The position numbers were made by a program, and so were the translations under genes. A stretch of DNA of 64,000 nucleotides from Actinomycetota bacterium. Lineage in GTDB: Bacteria > Actinomycetota > Geothermincolia > Geothermincolales > RBG-13-55-18. The notes below the pieces were generated by a model that was not told the origin of the DNA, did not search any database, and saw only the letters and a list, made by a program, of their open reading frames with translations. Shown piece by piece: positions 35,501-43,670 of the stretch; within the stretch, counting starts at the first letter, position 1; the number at the start of each line of letters is the position of its first letter. The DNA lies in NCBI GenBank assembly GCA_014360645.1, contig JACIXD010000013.1, positions 50,963-114,962 of the forward strand, in the 5' to 3' direction.

Positions 35501-35776
35501 ATGAAGAGCAAGGCGCCCACCAGCGTCACCGTGACGGTTACCTCTGGAGTCGACATAATCCTGGGGACCGAGGACTACTTCCTCAACTACCTGGAGCCCG
35601 AGGTGGCCCCGGAGGTCATCACGCCCCCGGTCGCGCCCCAGGTACAGCCGGAGCTGACGGGCCAACTCCCCGCCACCGGCGCTGACCACTTGCCGCTGTT
35701 CCTGGTCTCCGGCATGCTGACGCTCCTCGGGATTCTGGCCCTGGGCCTGGGCATCCTGCGTATGCGCCGTACATGA
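32540..35776 (+). CDS. LPXTG-anchored, Cys-rich SdrD-B repeat surface protein (sortase substrate)
   Basis: A 1078-residue secreted protein. TTG 32540 is the likely start because GGAGGTGAGG ends four bases before it; an in-frame ATG at 32525 lies upstream of that site. A signal peptide (SFKKGMALLAAVTLLLLS) is followed by a Gly/Glu-rich low-complexity linker to about residue 165. A unique domain (WGQGMDGTYATGEGNAITIY ... VTFCFGPP) precedes seven SdrD-B-type modules, each opening with (Y/F/W)(K/E)(F/Y/W)xDxDxDG-like loops such as KFFDRDCDGRWDGNEPG. Many modules carry cysteines (DCDG, CCCETEKVDFG, VCGQD), which is uncommon and suggests disulfides. LPATG at 1043-1047, hydrophobic stretch and RMRRT tail form the sorting signal. 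Confidence 0.88.
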   Translation: MESFKKGMALLAAVTLLLLSLLSGLISATSSESEGIDSESAPSGMYVQEDTGSGDGVLQADCGESGGGEEALDPTGPEAGPEEDLGSGKAEADSPDTMEGKDAGGMGADAASGTESEGGKVGAGSEAGPAGPPGGLPGAGGGLLAAPASEAVDGAAGTAGGLPTPGVSALIDYTSVQPEVVDPWQSGNAQAECERAGCACPYAYKIDGWGQGMDGTYATGEGNAITIYGSDGSAFYWSSVWPVCCVIVKGGTGANIFRYGSGGSYGDGALYAPFRPPGSPGDPTHGISHVTFCFGPPENGLGSICGTKWEDRDCDGRHDWGEPPVSGVTIELYDSEGGLVATTVTGEDGTYCFPRLALGSYTVVERPGEGWYAKNPSDGSQDVVLSCLRPRACGVDFINARLGRIYGFKFFDRDCDGRWDGNEPGLEGVVIELWKDGELKTSVSTDERGGYAFEELKPGRYTVKEIVEKGWYHTTPNPIWVWLKCGEEERVDFGNTRLGTIHGYKFLDADCDGVMDEGEEGIPGVRVELRSLCGVREAWTDESGHYSFEGLWPGPYKVVLDTDTVPEGHYHTTGTRKLLWLCCCETEKVDFGNARYLSISGAKLDCHGEPVPGVLIELRQGDKLLASATTDDSGEYSFGSLLPGNYTVREVLTEEQLAEWYALYPEGGVFPDLQLVCGQDINDLDFINARYGSICGAKWEDLDGDGKHDEGEPPVEGVSIQLWSRAEASSEAVTAQEPENDGWTLREETATAEDGSYCFRGLKPGIYRVVEVLGEEQLEEWFTVAPEGGVHDGVELVCGESIEGLDFLNARYGSIIGYKYEDLDADGTLDEGEPGFAAVAIVLKRGDDVVATTTTGEGGRFSFAHVEPGTYDIEEILDAYVYTKASTTITGVVVVSGQETVLEEDYFLNYRRGSITGYKYLDADADGSLGESDRPWDGSANPVVIELVRDGTMVGTFTIRSDDGMYFFRDLEPGSYTVREAQPFPERMKSKAPTSVTVTVTSGVDIILGTEDYFLNYLEPEVAPEVITPPVAPQVQPELTGQLPATGADHLPLFLVSGMLTLLGILALGLGILRMRRT

Positions 35777-35794
35777 CGCGGAATAAGCGCATCC

Positions 35795-35824
35795 AAGAAA
35801 GGGCCCCCGCGGGGGCCCTTTCTT
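35795..35824. terminator. Bidirectional intrinsic terminator
   Basis: AAGAAAGGGCCCCC pairs perfectly with GGGGGCCCTTTCTT around a GC loop. T-rich on one side and A-rich on the other, it can serve the surface-protein gene (+) and the converging dehydrogenase gene (-), whose stops are 19 bases before and 37 bases after it. Confidence 0.85.
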
Positions 35825-35860
35825 TGTCTCGTGTCCTGCAGCCGTGCCCCTGACCCCGCC

Positions 35861-37162
35861 CTATCCGGGCACCCTCACGGCCAGGAGGTGCTCGTAGAGC
35901 TCGTTGCGGCAGAACTGGTCGTAGTCATAGTAACCGCGCACGATGTCCAGGCGGGCGAGGTGCGCTCCTCCCTCCCACGACTGCAGGGTGCGGGCGTCGC
36001 GCCAGTACTTCTCCACGTAGTAGTCGCTCACGTAGCCGTATGATCCCATGAGCTCCATGGCGCGGTTGGTGGCGTGGAGGGCCGCCTCGCAGCAGAATAC
36101 CTTGGCCAGGGAGGCCCGGGAGAGCATGTGCATCGAGGAGCCGTCGCCGTAATCCTCCGGGCGGTCGAATATATATGCCGCGTTGAGGCAGGCGTCCCTG
36201 GCCACCTGGATGCCGGTTGCGATATCCGCGAGGATGGCCGCGCAGACGGTGTGCTGGCGGATGGGCTTGCCGGCCGCCATGCGGTCGGAGGTGAAGGAGA
36301 GCACCTCCTCGAAGGCCCCCTGGGCGCAGCCCACCGCCAGGGCCCCCGCGAGCAGGCGCGCGAAGGAGATGTTTTCGCGCAGCAGGCGCGCGTCCTCCCC
36401 GGGACCCGAGGCCCTCCATTCCCGCGGCGCGGCGGCACCCTTGAGCTCCAGGCCGCCCAGGCGGCACCCGCGCATGCCCGTCAGGTCTTCCCACCCCGCA
36501 AAGCGCAGGCCTCCCGACCCTCCGTCCAGATATACGAGGGCGACGCCCTCCTCGCCGCTCTCCGCGCCGGTGGTGCAGGCGATGCAGTACATCCCCGCCA
36601 GGCCCGCGTTCACGCACCAGGCCTTGGCCCCTTCCAGCTTCCACGCGTCGCCTTCCAGCCTCGCGGTGGTGGCGAGCGCGGTCCCGCGCAGGTCCGGGTT
36701 CTCGATATCGCTCCCGGAATCCGGCTCGCATACGGCGTAACCCCCCAGGAAGACCTCGCTCTCCTGCGCGAAACGCGGCCCGAAGGCCTCCAGCACCGCC
36801 CGATTTCCCGCCTTCACCGCCGGGCGCATGGCCAGTATTCCCGCCGCGATGTTGTAGAACAGGGAGGCGTCCCCCCTGCCCATCTCCTCGGCGATAAGGC
36901 AGTTGCTGAGTGCCGAGGAGATGCCCATGCCCCCGTATTCCTCGGGCAGGAACCCCCCTTGCAGTCCCAGGGGGAGGAGGCGGGCCTGCACCTCCTCGCG
37001 CAGGCGGAAATCCCCACGCGCGCTCTCCTCCAGCTCCCTGCGCACGGGCATGACCTGTCCCTCCACGAAGTCGCGCGTGGAGCTCACCACCAGGCGGTCG
37101 GAGGGGCTGAGGAGCTCCCTGATGACGCGGTTCTCTTTTTTCTCAATGGAAACCTGTTCCAC
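35861..37162 (-). CDS. Acyl-CoA dehydrogenase (second of tandem pair)
   Basis: A 433-residue flavoprotein of the dehydrogenase family: GLQGGFLPEEYGGMG (N-terminal domain), GGYAVCEPDSGSDIENPD (FAD/substrate loop), SFTSDRMAAGKPIRQHT, and SWEGGAHLARLDIVRGYYDY with Glu397 in the position of the usual YEGT base. GTG 37162 is chosen: it gives the same N-terminus (EQVSIEKKENR) as the neighbour (GDVSIEIKDNR) and a proper nine-base distance from GGGAGG; a TTG at 37171 would abut that site. It follows the paralogue at 37282-38577 by 119 bases on the same strand. The WEGG-RGYYDYDQF C-terminus is a distinct subfamily. Confidence 0.87.
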   Translation of the reverse strand: MEQVSIEKKENRVIRELLSPSDRLVVSSTRDFVEGQVMPVRRELEESARGDFRLREEVQARLLPLGLQGGFLPEEYGGMGISSALSNCLIAEEMGRGDASLFYNIAAGILAMRPAVKAGNRAVLEAFGPRFAQESEVFLGGYAVCEPDSGSDIENPDLRGTALATTARLEGDAWKLEGAKAWCVNAGLAGMYCIACTTGAESGEEGVALVYLDGGSGGLRFAGWEDLTGMRGCRLGGLELKGAAAPREWRASGPGEDARLLRENISFARLLAGALAVGCAQGAFEEVLSFTSDRMAAGKPIRQHTVCAAILADIATGIQVARDACLNAAYIFDRPEDYGDGSSMHMLSRASLAKVFCCEAALHATNRAMELMGSYGYVSDYYVEKYWRDARTLQSWEGGAHLARLDIVRGYYDYDQFCRNELYEHLLAVRVPG

Positions 37163-37281
37163 GGCCTTCAACCTCCCTTTGGTCCACTACCGGACGGAAC
37201 ATCCCGGACATGGGGCACCGGTCCGGTTCCACACCTGCTCAGTTACACGCCGCCTCCATGCCGATCCCCCCGGCCGCTCCA

Positions 37282-38577
37282 TCAGGCGCCCCGCATCGCC
37301 CGCATGCCGTCGTAGAGCTGGTTGGGATGGAACTGGTCGTAGTCGTAGTATCCCCTGGCCACGTCCAGCCTGCCCAGCTGCGCTCCTCCTTCCCAGAGCT
37401 GGATGATCTTGTTGTCGCGCCAGTACTTCTCCACGTGCCAGGCGCTCGCGCAGCCGTAATGCCCCATGAGGTCCATGGCTTGGTTGGTGACCTTCACCGC
37501 CATGTCGCAGCAGAAGACCTTGGCGACGGTGGAGCGTGAGAGCATGTGCCTGCCGGTGCGTTTACCATATGTTTCCGGGTGATCGAACATGTAGGCGGCG
37601 TTGATGTAGGAGTCCCGGCCCACCTGGATGCCGATGGCCATGTCCGCGAGCACGTTGGCCGCCAGGGTGTGCTGGCGTATCGGTTTCCCCGCCACCTTGC
37701 GTTCGTTGGTGAATGCCAGGACCTCGTCGAAAGCCCCCTGGGCGATGCCCACCGCCCAGGCGGCGCTGAAAAGACGCGCGAAGATGAGGTTGTCGTGGAG
37801 CAGCTCGGCGTCCAGTCCCGGCCCCCCGGCGCGGTACTCCCTGGGCACCCTCACGTTGTCGAAATAGAAATCCCCCTCCCGGCTGCTGCGGAAGCCCACC
37901 TTGTCCTCGAACCTCCCGAAGCTGAAGCCCTCGATGGGCACGGGCACGTAGATGAGGGCTATGCCCTCGTCTCCCAGGGAGGGATCGGTGTTGCAGACCA
38001 CGCAGTAGACGTCGGAGACCCCGGAGTTGGTGGGCCAGACCTTGGCGCCGTTGATCACCCACTCGTCCCCGTCCAGCACCGCGCGGGTGTGGATCCCCTT
38101 TCCCCTCATGTCCACGTTCTCGATATTGCAGCCGCCGGACGGCTCGGTCATGGCGAAACAGGCCACGTAGGGCTCCCCGGACAGGAAGCGGGGGGCGAAG
38201 TCCCTGAGCACGGTATCATTGCGGGCGATGCACGCGGGCCGGAACGCCCAGGCGCCTCCCGCGGGGGCCGCGCAGCACGCGGGCTCGCCGCGCCCGAACT
38301 CCTCCACCACCAGGCTGTAGGTGAGGGCGGAGGTCAGGTTCCAGCCTCCGTATTCCATGGGCAGAAAGGCCCCCTGGAATCCCAAACCCACTATCTTCCT
38401 CTGGATCTCCCTCACCAGCTCGAAATCGCCGCGCGTGCTCGCCTCCATCTCCCGGCGGATGGGCATTATCTCCCGCTCGATGAACTCCCTTATCAGCCCG
38501 ACTATGAAGCGGTCGCCGGGGCCCACCAGTTCATGCATGAAGCGGTTGTCCTTGATCTCGATGCTCACATCCCCCAT
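37282..38577 (-). CDS. Acyl-CoA dehydrogenase (first of tandem pair)
   Basis: A 431-residue paralogue of the downstream gene, about half identical by eye: FLPMEYGGWNLTSALTYSLV, CFAMTEPSGGCNIENVD, AFTNERKVAGKPIRQHT, IQLWEGGAQLGRLDVARGYY with Glu396. Both enzymes keep the putative catalytic Glu, so they may act on different chain lengths or as a heteromer. ATG 38577 follows AAAGGGGGTCGATGTC. The promoter at 38690-38718 drives the pair. Substrate unknown. Confidence 0.88.
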   Translation of the reverse strand: MGDVSIEIKDNRFMHELVGPGDRFIVGLIREFIEREIMPIRREMEASTRGDFELVREIQRKIVGLGFQGAFLPMEYGGWNLTSALTYSLVVEEFGRGEPACCAAPAGGAWAFRPACIARNDTVLRDFAPRFLSGEPYVACFAMTEPSGGCNIENVDMRGKGIHTRAVLDGDEWVINGAKVWPTNSGVSDVYCVVCNTDPSLGDEGIALIYVPVPIEGFSFGRFEDKVGFRSSREGDFYFDNVRVPREYRAGGPGLDAELLHDNLIFARLFSAAWAVGIAQGAFDEVLAFTNERKVAGKPIRQHTLAANVLADMAIGIQVGRDSYINAAYMFDHPETYGKRTGRHMLSRSTVAKVFCCDMAVKVTNQAMDLMGHYGCASAWHVEKYWRDNKIIQLWEGGAQLGRLDVARGYYDYDQFHPNQLYDGMRAMRGA

Positions 38578-38689
38578 GACATCGACCCCCTTTCGCGTGC
38601 CCGGGCGGGCACGAAAGCCGGTTCCTCCCCGCTGGTTCCCTGGTGTGAAGCTGCGTGGTGTTGCTGCGAGCGTTGTCGGATATGAGGAA

Positions 38690-38718
38690 ATAATATGACC
38701 GCGGTCAGAATCTGTCAA
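38690..38718 (-). promoter_or_regulatory. Consensus sigma-70 promoter with operator-like palindrome in the spacer
   Basis: Minus strand: TTGACA (38718-38713), a 17-base spacer, TATTAT (38695-38690). The spacer contains the perfect palindrome TGACCGCGGTCA (38707-38696). A regulator bound there would block polymerase. Transcription would begin near 38683, about 105 bases before the dehydrogenase ATG. No obvious regulator gene is next to it. Confidence 0.82.
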
Positions 38719-38897
38719 TCATGGCCCGTGAAACGGGTCGCGACATGGTCTTCTATCCTCGATCGCGTCGATAGGTCCGGGAAGAAGGCGCCGTCCGCGG
38801 CGACCCGGGATACGGCCCCTTGACTCCCCGGTTTTTCCACCTCATGCGACGGGCGGGCTATTATCCCATCCCGTCACGCGGCCGTGGCCGTTCACCC

Positions 38898-39983
38898 CTA
38901 CGACTCGGCAGGCGAGATGATATAGGAGATGGTGGCCGGCCCCGCAGAGGTCCACTCGACCCTTGCCCTCACTCCCTCCATGACCTGGTAGAAGGCGGCC
39001 AGCCTCCCGGCGATGAAGTATTCGTTGTAGGGATTGTCTATCCACACCCGCAGCACTCCGCCCGAGGTGTTTTCCACCTCACCCGCGAGCCCTTGGCCGT
39101 ACAGGGGCAGCAGCGAGAGCATCTCCTGCAGGAGGTCGCCGCGCTCCTCGCCCCGCTGGCCGGTCATGCCTATGTCGCGCAGCATCTTGAGGGTCCGCTC
39201 CCTCTCGGCATCCACGATGATGGGGACCACGTCCTCCCCCAGCTCCCGCACCAGTTCCCTGGTGACGAGGTGAAGCGAATGTCCCTCCCAGTTGAGCATA
39301 CGCACGCCGCGGCGCCGGTCCACGATGATGCCCTCGTTCTCCCTCCATTCCATGTGCCTGATGTCCAGGGGTACGCCGCAGCGCGGGCAGCGATGGTGCC
39401 GGTAACCGCCCTCCTTCAGGGGCGGATAATCCACTTCCAGCCGCTCGGAGAGCTCGGGCTTGCGCTCCGTGACCTCCACCCGCAAGAGGTATTCCCCATC
39501 CAGCTCTTTCCAGAAAGAGCGCAGGGGCTTTCCCTCCAGGGCCTCGAAGGCGCCCACCACCACCGCCGCCATGAGGTCCAGGTCCCAGGGGTTACGCATG
39601 CGGGCCACCCCGTATCTCCCCCGCCGGTATTCCACGGTGGCGGAGTGGGCGGTGCCGGTCATGGCGGCCAGGCTGTGGAAGAAATGGACCGCCCCCCGCC
39701 GGAAAGGGGGGATGCCCAGGGCCAGTCGCCTGGACCGGGAACGCAGCAGGGCCTCCACCACGATGCGCGTGGAGTTGCGCTCCGCCTCGTAGAAGATGCG
39801 GTTGACCGGGAAACCCAGTCCCTGGGAGATGCGGGCGCGCGTCTCCGGCAGCAGATCCGCCTCTATGAAGACCTGGCGGATGCGGGGATCCGCCTTGCTG
39901 GAGATGACGCCGTTGGGGAGCCAGCGGTTGAAGCGACCGATCATGCGCGGCACGCCGCATACCGAACACCGACTGTAATGCAT
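38898..39983 (-). CDS. Hypothetical protein with two zinc-ribbon-like CxxC motifs
   Basis: A 361-residue protein of unrecognised family. It begins with a CSVCGVP knuckle (residues 6-12) and has a second CPRCGVP near residue 203, so one zinc ribbon per half is likely. Between them, IFYEAERNSTRIVVEALL and VHFFHSLAAMTGTAHSA look helical; after the second knuckle follow DRRRGVRMLNWEGHSLHLV and VVPIIVDAERERTLKML. The region ARISQGLGFPVNRIFYEAER faintly recalls 4-vinyl-reductase (V4R)-type sensory proteins. ATG 39983 follows GGGGAGCGGAG. Single gene between the tRNA and the dehydrogenase promoter. Confidence 0.65.
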   Translation of the reverse strand: MHYSRCSVCGVPRMIGRFNRWLPNGVISSKADPRIRQVFIEADLLPETRARISQGLGFPVNRIFYEAERNSTRIVVEALLRSRSRRLALGIPPFRRGAVHFFHSLAAMTGTAHSATVEYRRGRYGVARMRNPWDLDLMAAVVVGAFEALEGKPLRSFWKELDGEYLLRVEVTERKPELSERLEVDYPPLKEGGYRHHRCPRCGVPLDIRHMEWRENEGIIVDRRRGVRMLNWEGHSLHLVTRELVRELGEDVVPIIVDAERERTLKMLRDIGMTGQRGEERGDLLQEMLSLLPLYGQGLAGEVENTSGGVLRVWIDNPYNEYFIAGRLAAFYQVMEGVRARVEWTSAGPATISYIISPAES

Positions 39984-40101
39984 CTCCGCTCCCCGCTCAC
40001 AGATACCACGGACCGGATTCTATTGTAGGACGAGCGCCGCCTGGCGCTCAAGGCAGCACTGCGCGTGGAAGAGCCAGCCCCTGGCGGCGGCGCAGAAATG
40101 G

Positions 40102-40186
40102 TGGTGCCCGGGGCGGGAGTCGAACCCGCACGGGTTTCCCCGAGGGAGTTTAAGTCCCTTGTGTCTACCGGTTCCACCACCCGGGC
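40102..40186 (-). tRNA. tRNA-Leu (UAA anticodon)
   Basis: Reading from 40186: acceptor GCCCGGG pairs with CCCGGGC; D-arm GGTGGAACCGGTAGACAC; anticodon stem AGGGA/TCCCT with loop CTTAAAC (anticodon TAA); long variable arm CGGGGAAACCCG typical of class II tRNAs; T-arm GCGGGTTCGACTCCCGC; discriminator A and encoded CCA (40104-40102). Confidence 0.96.
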
Positions 40187-40519
40187 ACGTTTCCGCGAGA
40201 TATGGCGATCTCTATTATAAACGTTATGAACGCCGCCGGCGCCGGGGCGGGAACGCCGGCGGCGGCATCCCCTCAGGGCGCCGACCTCGCCTTCACCATG
40301 CGCTTACGAATCGACGGTATCGCGCATCCGCAAACGGCAGAAAACATCTCCCCGCAAAAAACAGCCCGTATTCCCATCGATGCCGCCTCCCGGCACGAGC
40401 GGCCTGATGATAAGCGCTCTCAAACAGGGCGCAGCCGGTGATGTACGGGGCATGTGGACCCAGGGGTGGACGTGCGTTCTTCCCGCCGCTTCCGCGTCGC
40501 GACACCTCACTCCCGCCGT
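40187..40519 (-). promoter_or_regulatory. Gene-free stretch with the tRNA-Leu promoter
   Basis: A minus-strand TATAAT (40219-40214) lies 28 bases before the tRNA 5' end. No clear -35 at 16-18 bases. The rest of the 333 bases, up to the response-regulator stop, shows nothing convincing. Confidence 0.55.
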
Positions 40520-40900
40520 TCAACACTTCTTGGCAGAAAGGGCGGTGTGCACGGCGTCCACCAACTCCGAGGGTTGGAAGGGTTTGGTCATGTAGATATC
40601 CGCGCCCAGCGCCATGGCCTTGCGGACGTCCTCCTCCATATTGCGCACCGTGAGCACGATGACCGGTATGTCCCTGGTCTCCTGGTCTCCCTTGAGCATG
40701 CGCAGGATCTCGAACCCGTCCACCTCCGGCATCATGATGTCCAGGATGATGAGGTCCGGCTTGCCGCTGGCGATGGAGCGCCTGGTCTCGTCCTGGTCCC
40801 CCATACCCACTATCTGGAAGCCCTCCACCTCCAGGATTATCTGCACCAGGCGGTGCATGGCGGGCTCGTCGTCGATCACCAGTACCTTCTTCTTCTCCAT
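40520..40900 (-). CDS. Stand-alone response-regulator receiver domain (CheY-like)
   Basis: A 126-residue receiver with no output domain: acidic pocket Asp10/Asp11, phospho-acceptor Asp54 in LIILDIMMPEVDG, LTVRN with the conserved Thr, and MTKPF with the Lys. ATG 40900 follows CGGAAGGGCT. The intact 7TM kinase at 21.7 kb lacks an adjacent regulator, but nothing in the sequence links the two. It would signal by protein-protein contact. Confidence 0.92.
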   Translation of the reverse strand: MEKKKVLVIDDEPAMHRLVQIILEVEGFQIVGMGDQDETRRSIASGKPDLIILDIMMPEVDGFEILRMLKGDQETRDIPVIVLTVRNMEEDVRKAMALGADIYMTKPFQPSELVDAVHTALSAKKC

Positions 40901-41159
40901 AGCCCTTCCGTGCTTCTTCCTCTTGTCTTCCGTACGTGTTCACATTATACAAAAAGGGCGCTCGCACGCCCTAGGAGATTTTACTACTTTCCGGCCCACG
41001 GCGCCAGCGCCCATGTCCCCGCGCCCCGCGGAAGGGAAACCCTCTTCCCGCAGCGACATCCTCGCGACCACGGCGTCCATTCCGGCGACCTCGCCGCTTC
41101 TCCGCAAAGTCCTGCTCCCCCGCCTGCCCCGACACCAGACACCCGGCACCCAGCGGGGC

Positions 41160-42140
41160 TCAAGCCCGAGGCGTGGACGGTGACCCCCAGGCCTCTCCGA
41201 AGGCGGCGGCGATGGCCAGCCCGTCGAGGATGTCCTTCTCGCTGACCAGCAGCTCGTCCCATCCCGCGGCGTGCATGAGGGAACGCAGCACCGCCGCTCC
41301 TCCCACGATGACGTCGGCGCGGCCCGGCTCCAGGCGCATGAAGTCCCTGCGCTCCGCCAGGGTCCGGGAGGCGAGGCGCCGGTAGAGGGCATCGACCTCC
41401 CCGCGCCCCAGGCGGGAATGGTGGATGGCCTCTCCGTCGTATTCCCGCAGCCCCAGGCTCAGGCCCGCCAGCGTGGTCACCGTCCCCGCCAGTCCCACCA
41501 CCAGCCCCGGATGGTGTCCTGCCAGCTCACGTGCCGCCGCGCCCATCACGCCGCGTAGGTATCGCTCCATGGCCTCCAGTTCATCCCGCGCGGGAGGGTC
41601 GGCGTGCAGGAACCTCTCGCTCATGCGCACGCAGCCCACCTCCAGGCTGCGGTCCAGCAATATCTCTCCGCCCCGCCCCACGATGATCTCCGTGGAGCCG
41701 CCGCCGATATCGAGGACCAGGACCGGCCTGTCCTCGGGGCGCAACGGCCCCAGGTCATAGGTGGCCCCGAGAAAGGATAGCGCGGCCTCCTCGCGGCCGC
41801 TGAGGACCCTGGGCTCGGTCCCCAGTATCCCCGCCGCGGCGCTCAAGAAAGGGCCCGCGTTTCCGGCATCCCTGGCCGCGCTGGTGGCCGCCGCGCTCCT
41901 CACCGCCACGCCTTCCCGGTCCATTAGCCGGCGGTATTCGCGCAGCACCGCCAGGGTGCGCTCCACCGCTTCCTCGCGCAGCGTGCCGCTGCCGTCCACC
42001 CCTTCCCCCAGCCGGGTGATGGCCATGCGTCTGTGCAGCGTCACCAGGCGGGGATGCTCCCGGTCGCCGGAAACCCCGGCCACGAGCAGGCGCACGGAAT
42101 TGGTCCCCACATCCACCGCCGCCACGCGCAACGCGCCCAA
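41160..42140 (-). CDS. ppx: Exopolyphosphatase / pppGpp phosphohydrolase family protein (Ppx/GppA)
   Basis: A 326-residue ASKHA-fold phosphatase. VAAVDVGTNSVRLLVAGV (phosphate 1), SAAATSAARDAGN, LVLDIGGGSTEIIVG (phosphate 2) and GLAGTVTTLAGL are diagnostic. It would hydrolyse polyphosphate or pppGpp. Length fits the short actinobacterial form. TTG 42140 is taken as the start since GGGAGGAG sits just upstream and the conserved fold begins five residues later. It follows the DUF501 gene directly (stop at 42142), the usual actinobacterial order. Confidence 0.92.
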   Translation of the reverse strand: MGALRVAAVDVGTNSVRLLVAGVSGDREHPRLVTLHRRMAITRLGEGVDGSGTLREEAVERTLAVLREYRRLMDREGVAVRSAAATSAARDAGNAGPFLSAAAGILGTEPRVLSGREEAALSFLGATYDLGPLRPEDRPVLVLDIGGGSTEIIVGRGGEILLDRSLEVGCVRMSERFLHADPPARDELEAMERYLRGVMGAAARELAGHHPGLVVGLAGTVTTLAGLSLGLREYDGEAIHHSRLGRGEVDALYRRLASRTLAERRDFMRLEPGRADVIVGGAAVLRSLMHAAGWDELLVSEKDILDGLAIAAAFGEAWGSPSTPRA

Positions 42141-42141
42141 A

Positions 42142-42687
42142 TCATCTCCTCCCGCGCAGGAAGGGAGCGCAATCGCCCCCGCATTCACTTTCCTGTATTC
42201 CGCCCAGCTCCCGCGCCACCTCCGCGCCCACCGGGTTGCCGCCCCCCGCGAGAAAGTGGGCGAGGTGGGCATGCAGACACTTCGTTCCTCCGCTCGCCGT
42301 GCCCCCGATCCCTCCGCGGGGCGAGAAATACCTCTCGCAGTCCTCCCGGGCCCCCAGCCTTTCCGCCCACTCCGCCCTCAACGCGGCGTATTCACGCTCC
42401 GCGCGTGAGAGCTCCTCCCCGAACCCCGGGTCCTCCCGCATCCTGCCGCGCAGCCGGTGCCTGAAATCCCCGCTCTCCAGGCGCGATACCGAGCGCTGCA
42501 GGAGGGGACAGGTGAGCCAGAAAAGGGTGGGGAAAGGGGTCCCGTCCGGCAACAGGGGCGGCGTCGCGATGACCTGCACCACGCCGTGTGGGCAGCGCGA
42601 AGCCACCCTGATCTCTCCCCGCAGGGGCCGTCCCAGTTGCCGCTCCGCCGTCTCTCTATCCCGCGCGTCTATCCGCATGCCGTCCAT
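42142..42687 (-). CDS. DUF501 domain protein
   Basis: A 181-residue protein. ASRCPHGVVQVIATPPLLPD and TPFPTLFWLTCPLL are the DUF501 signature, and GGTKCLHAHLAHFLAGGGNPVG closes the domain. Function unknown; in Actinomycetota it lies between ftsB and ppx, as (more loosely) here. The Cys/His residues suggest a metal site. ATG 42687 is followed by a second ATG at 42678; the ribosome site is weak for both. Confidence 0.88.
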   Translation of the reverse strand: MDGMRIDARDRETAERQLGRPLRGEIRVASRCPHGVVQVIATPPLLPDGTPFPTLFWLTCPLLQRSVSRLESGDFRHRLRGRMREDPGFGEELSRAEREYAALRAEWAERLGAREDCERYFSPRGGIGGTASGGTKCLHAHLAHFLAGGGNPVGAEVARELGGIQESECGGDCAPFLRGRR

Positions 42688-42906
42688 CGCTATCCATTCT
42701 ACCAACCGCCGGCTTCCGCGGCGTCCGCGCTTCCGCCGGGCCGTACGGCCTCTCCCGACCGGCCTCGGCGGCGCAAGGCCCTTATTCCACGCCATCACCT
42801 CCGCGTCGGATATCCTCGCCCCCGAAAAGGCGGCGGAGCGGCGTCGACGCCGGCGGAACCTGGTAGAAGCTTCCAAACAGTTGCCACGCGGGTCATGGAG
42901 GCGTTC

Positions 42907-43338
42907 TCACTTCGGCCTGGAGGCCATGAAGATCTTGAAGGTGGCCACGGCCTTCTCTTTTCCCTCTTGGTCCACGATCTTCTGCTGGAAAGTGACCACC
43001 CCGCCCAGCTCGCTCTTCTCCTTCTTCTCCGTGACCTCCGCCTCCACGTGGATGGTGTCCCCGATCTTGGTGGGCCCCACGAAACGCACGCGGTCCATGC
43101 CGTAGAAGGCCACGATGGCATAGTCGGTGAGGGGCATGAGCCCGGAGGCGGCGGAAAGCACCAGCATGCCGTGGGCTATCCTCTCGCCGAAGGGGCTCTT
43201 GGCGGCATACTCCTTGTCCACGTGCAGGGGATACCAGTCGCCGCTGAAGGCGGCAAAGTTGACGATGTCCGCCTCGGTGATGGTGCGGCCGCGGCTGACG
43301 TAGACGTCTCCGACCTCGAAATCCTCGAAATACTTCAT
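42907..43338 (-). CDS. MaoC-like (R)-specific enoyl-CoA hydratase
   Basis: A 143-residue single hot-dog-fold hydratase. The catalytic Asp/His lie in AAFSGDWYPLHVDKEYA, followed by FGERIAHGMLVLSAASGL. Full length for a homodimeric MaoC/PhaJ-type enzyme. It would hydrate 2-enoyl-CoA made by the nearby dehydrogenases. ATG 43338 follows GGATGAGGAGGGAGAG. It may be cotranscribed with DUF501 (219-base gap) or independent; it is divergent from the dehydrogenase at 43671. Confidence 0.9.
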   Translation of the reverse strand: MKYFEDFEVGDVYVSRGRTITEADIVNFAAFSGDWYPLHVDKEYAAKSPFGERIAHGMLVLSAASGLMPLTDYAIVAFYGMDRVRFVGPTKIGDTIHVEAEVTEKKEKSELGGVVTFQQKIVDQEGKEKAVATFKIFMASRPK

Positions 43339-43670
43339 CTCTCCCTCCTCATCCCGTCACGTATACCGAGTCGCCGCAAGTGATTATATCCCAAAACGCC
43401 ATCGTGCCCTTACCGGCGGTCGCCGCGGCGGAGGCCAGCCACGCCGTGGCCACCCGCTCCTGTCAGGAGAGAAAGAGGATGGCTGACAGCGGAGCGAATC
43501 ACCTGCTGGAATACCTTAGTGTCCAGTTTTAAAGCTTAGACTGTCTACTTTTGGATTTTAGATCACAGCGGCCACCCGCTGCTTGCCTTTCAAGCTCGCC
43601 GCGGTTATGCTAGAAGGGTCACAAATTGTTAAGTAGAGGTTAATAGTCGGCGCGTCGAAAGGAGCGGGGA
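43339..43670 (+). promoter_or_regulatory. Divergent region with promoter for the 43671 dehydrogenase; possible IS relic
   Basis: On the plus strand TTGCCT (43583-43588), 17 bases, TATGCT (43606-43611) is a plausible promoter. The AT-rich stretch around 43520-43560, with GTGTCCAGTTTTAAAG and CTGTCTACTTTTGG, differs in composition and recalls the ends of insertion sequences, but no transposase is present. Confidence 0.5.

Noticed and set aside
38898..39983. NrdR or RNA-polymerase-type zinc-ribbon regulator
   Set aside because: Two CxxC knuckles are the only resemblance; no ATP-cone or other diagnostic domain is visible.
43520..43560. Intact insertion sequence
   Set aside because: Only an AT-rich stretch with end-like words remains; no transposase or paired inverted repeats.
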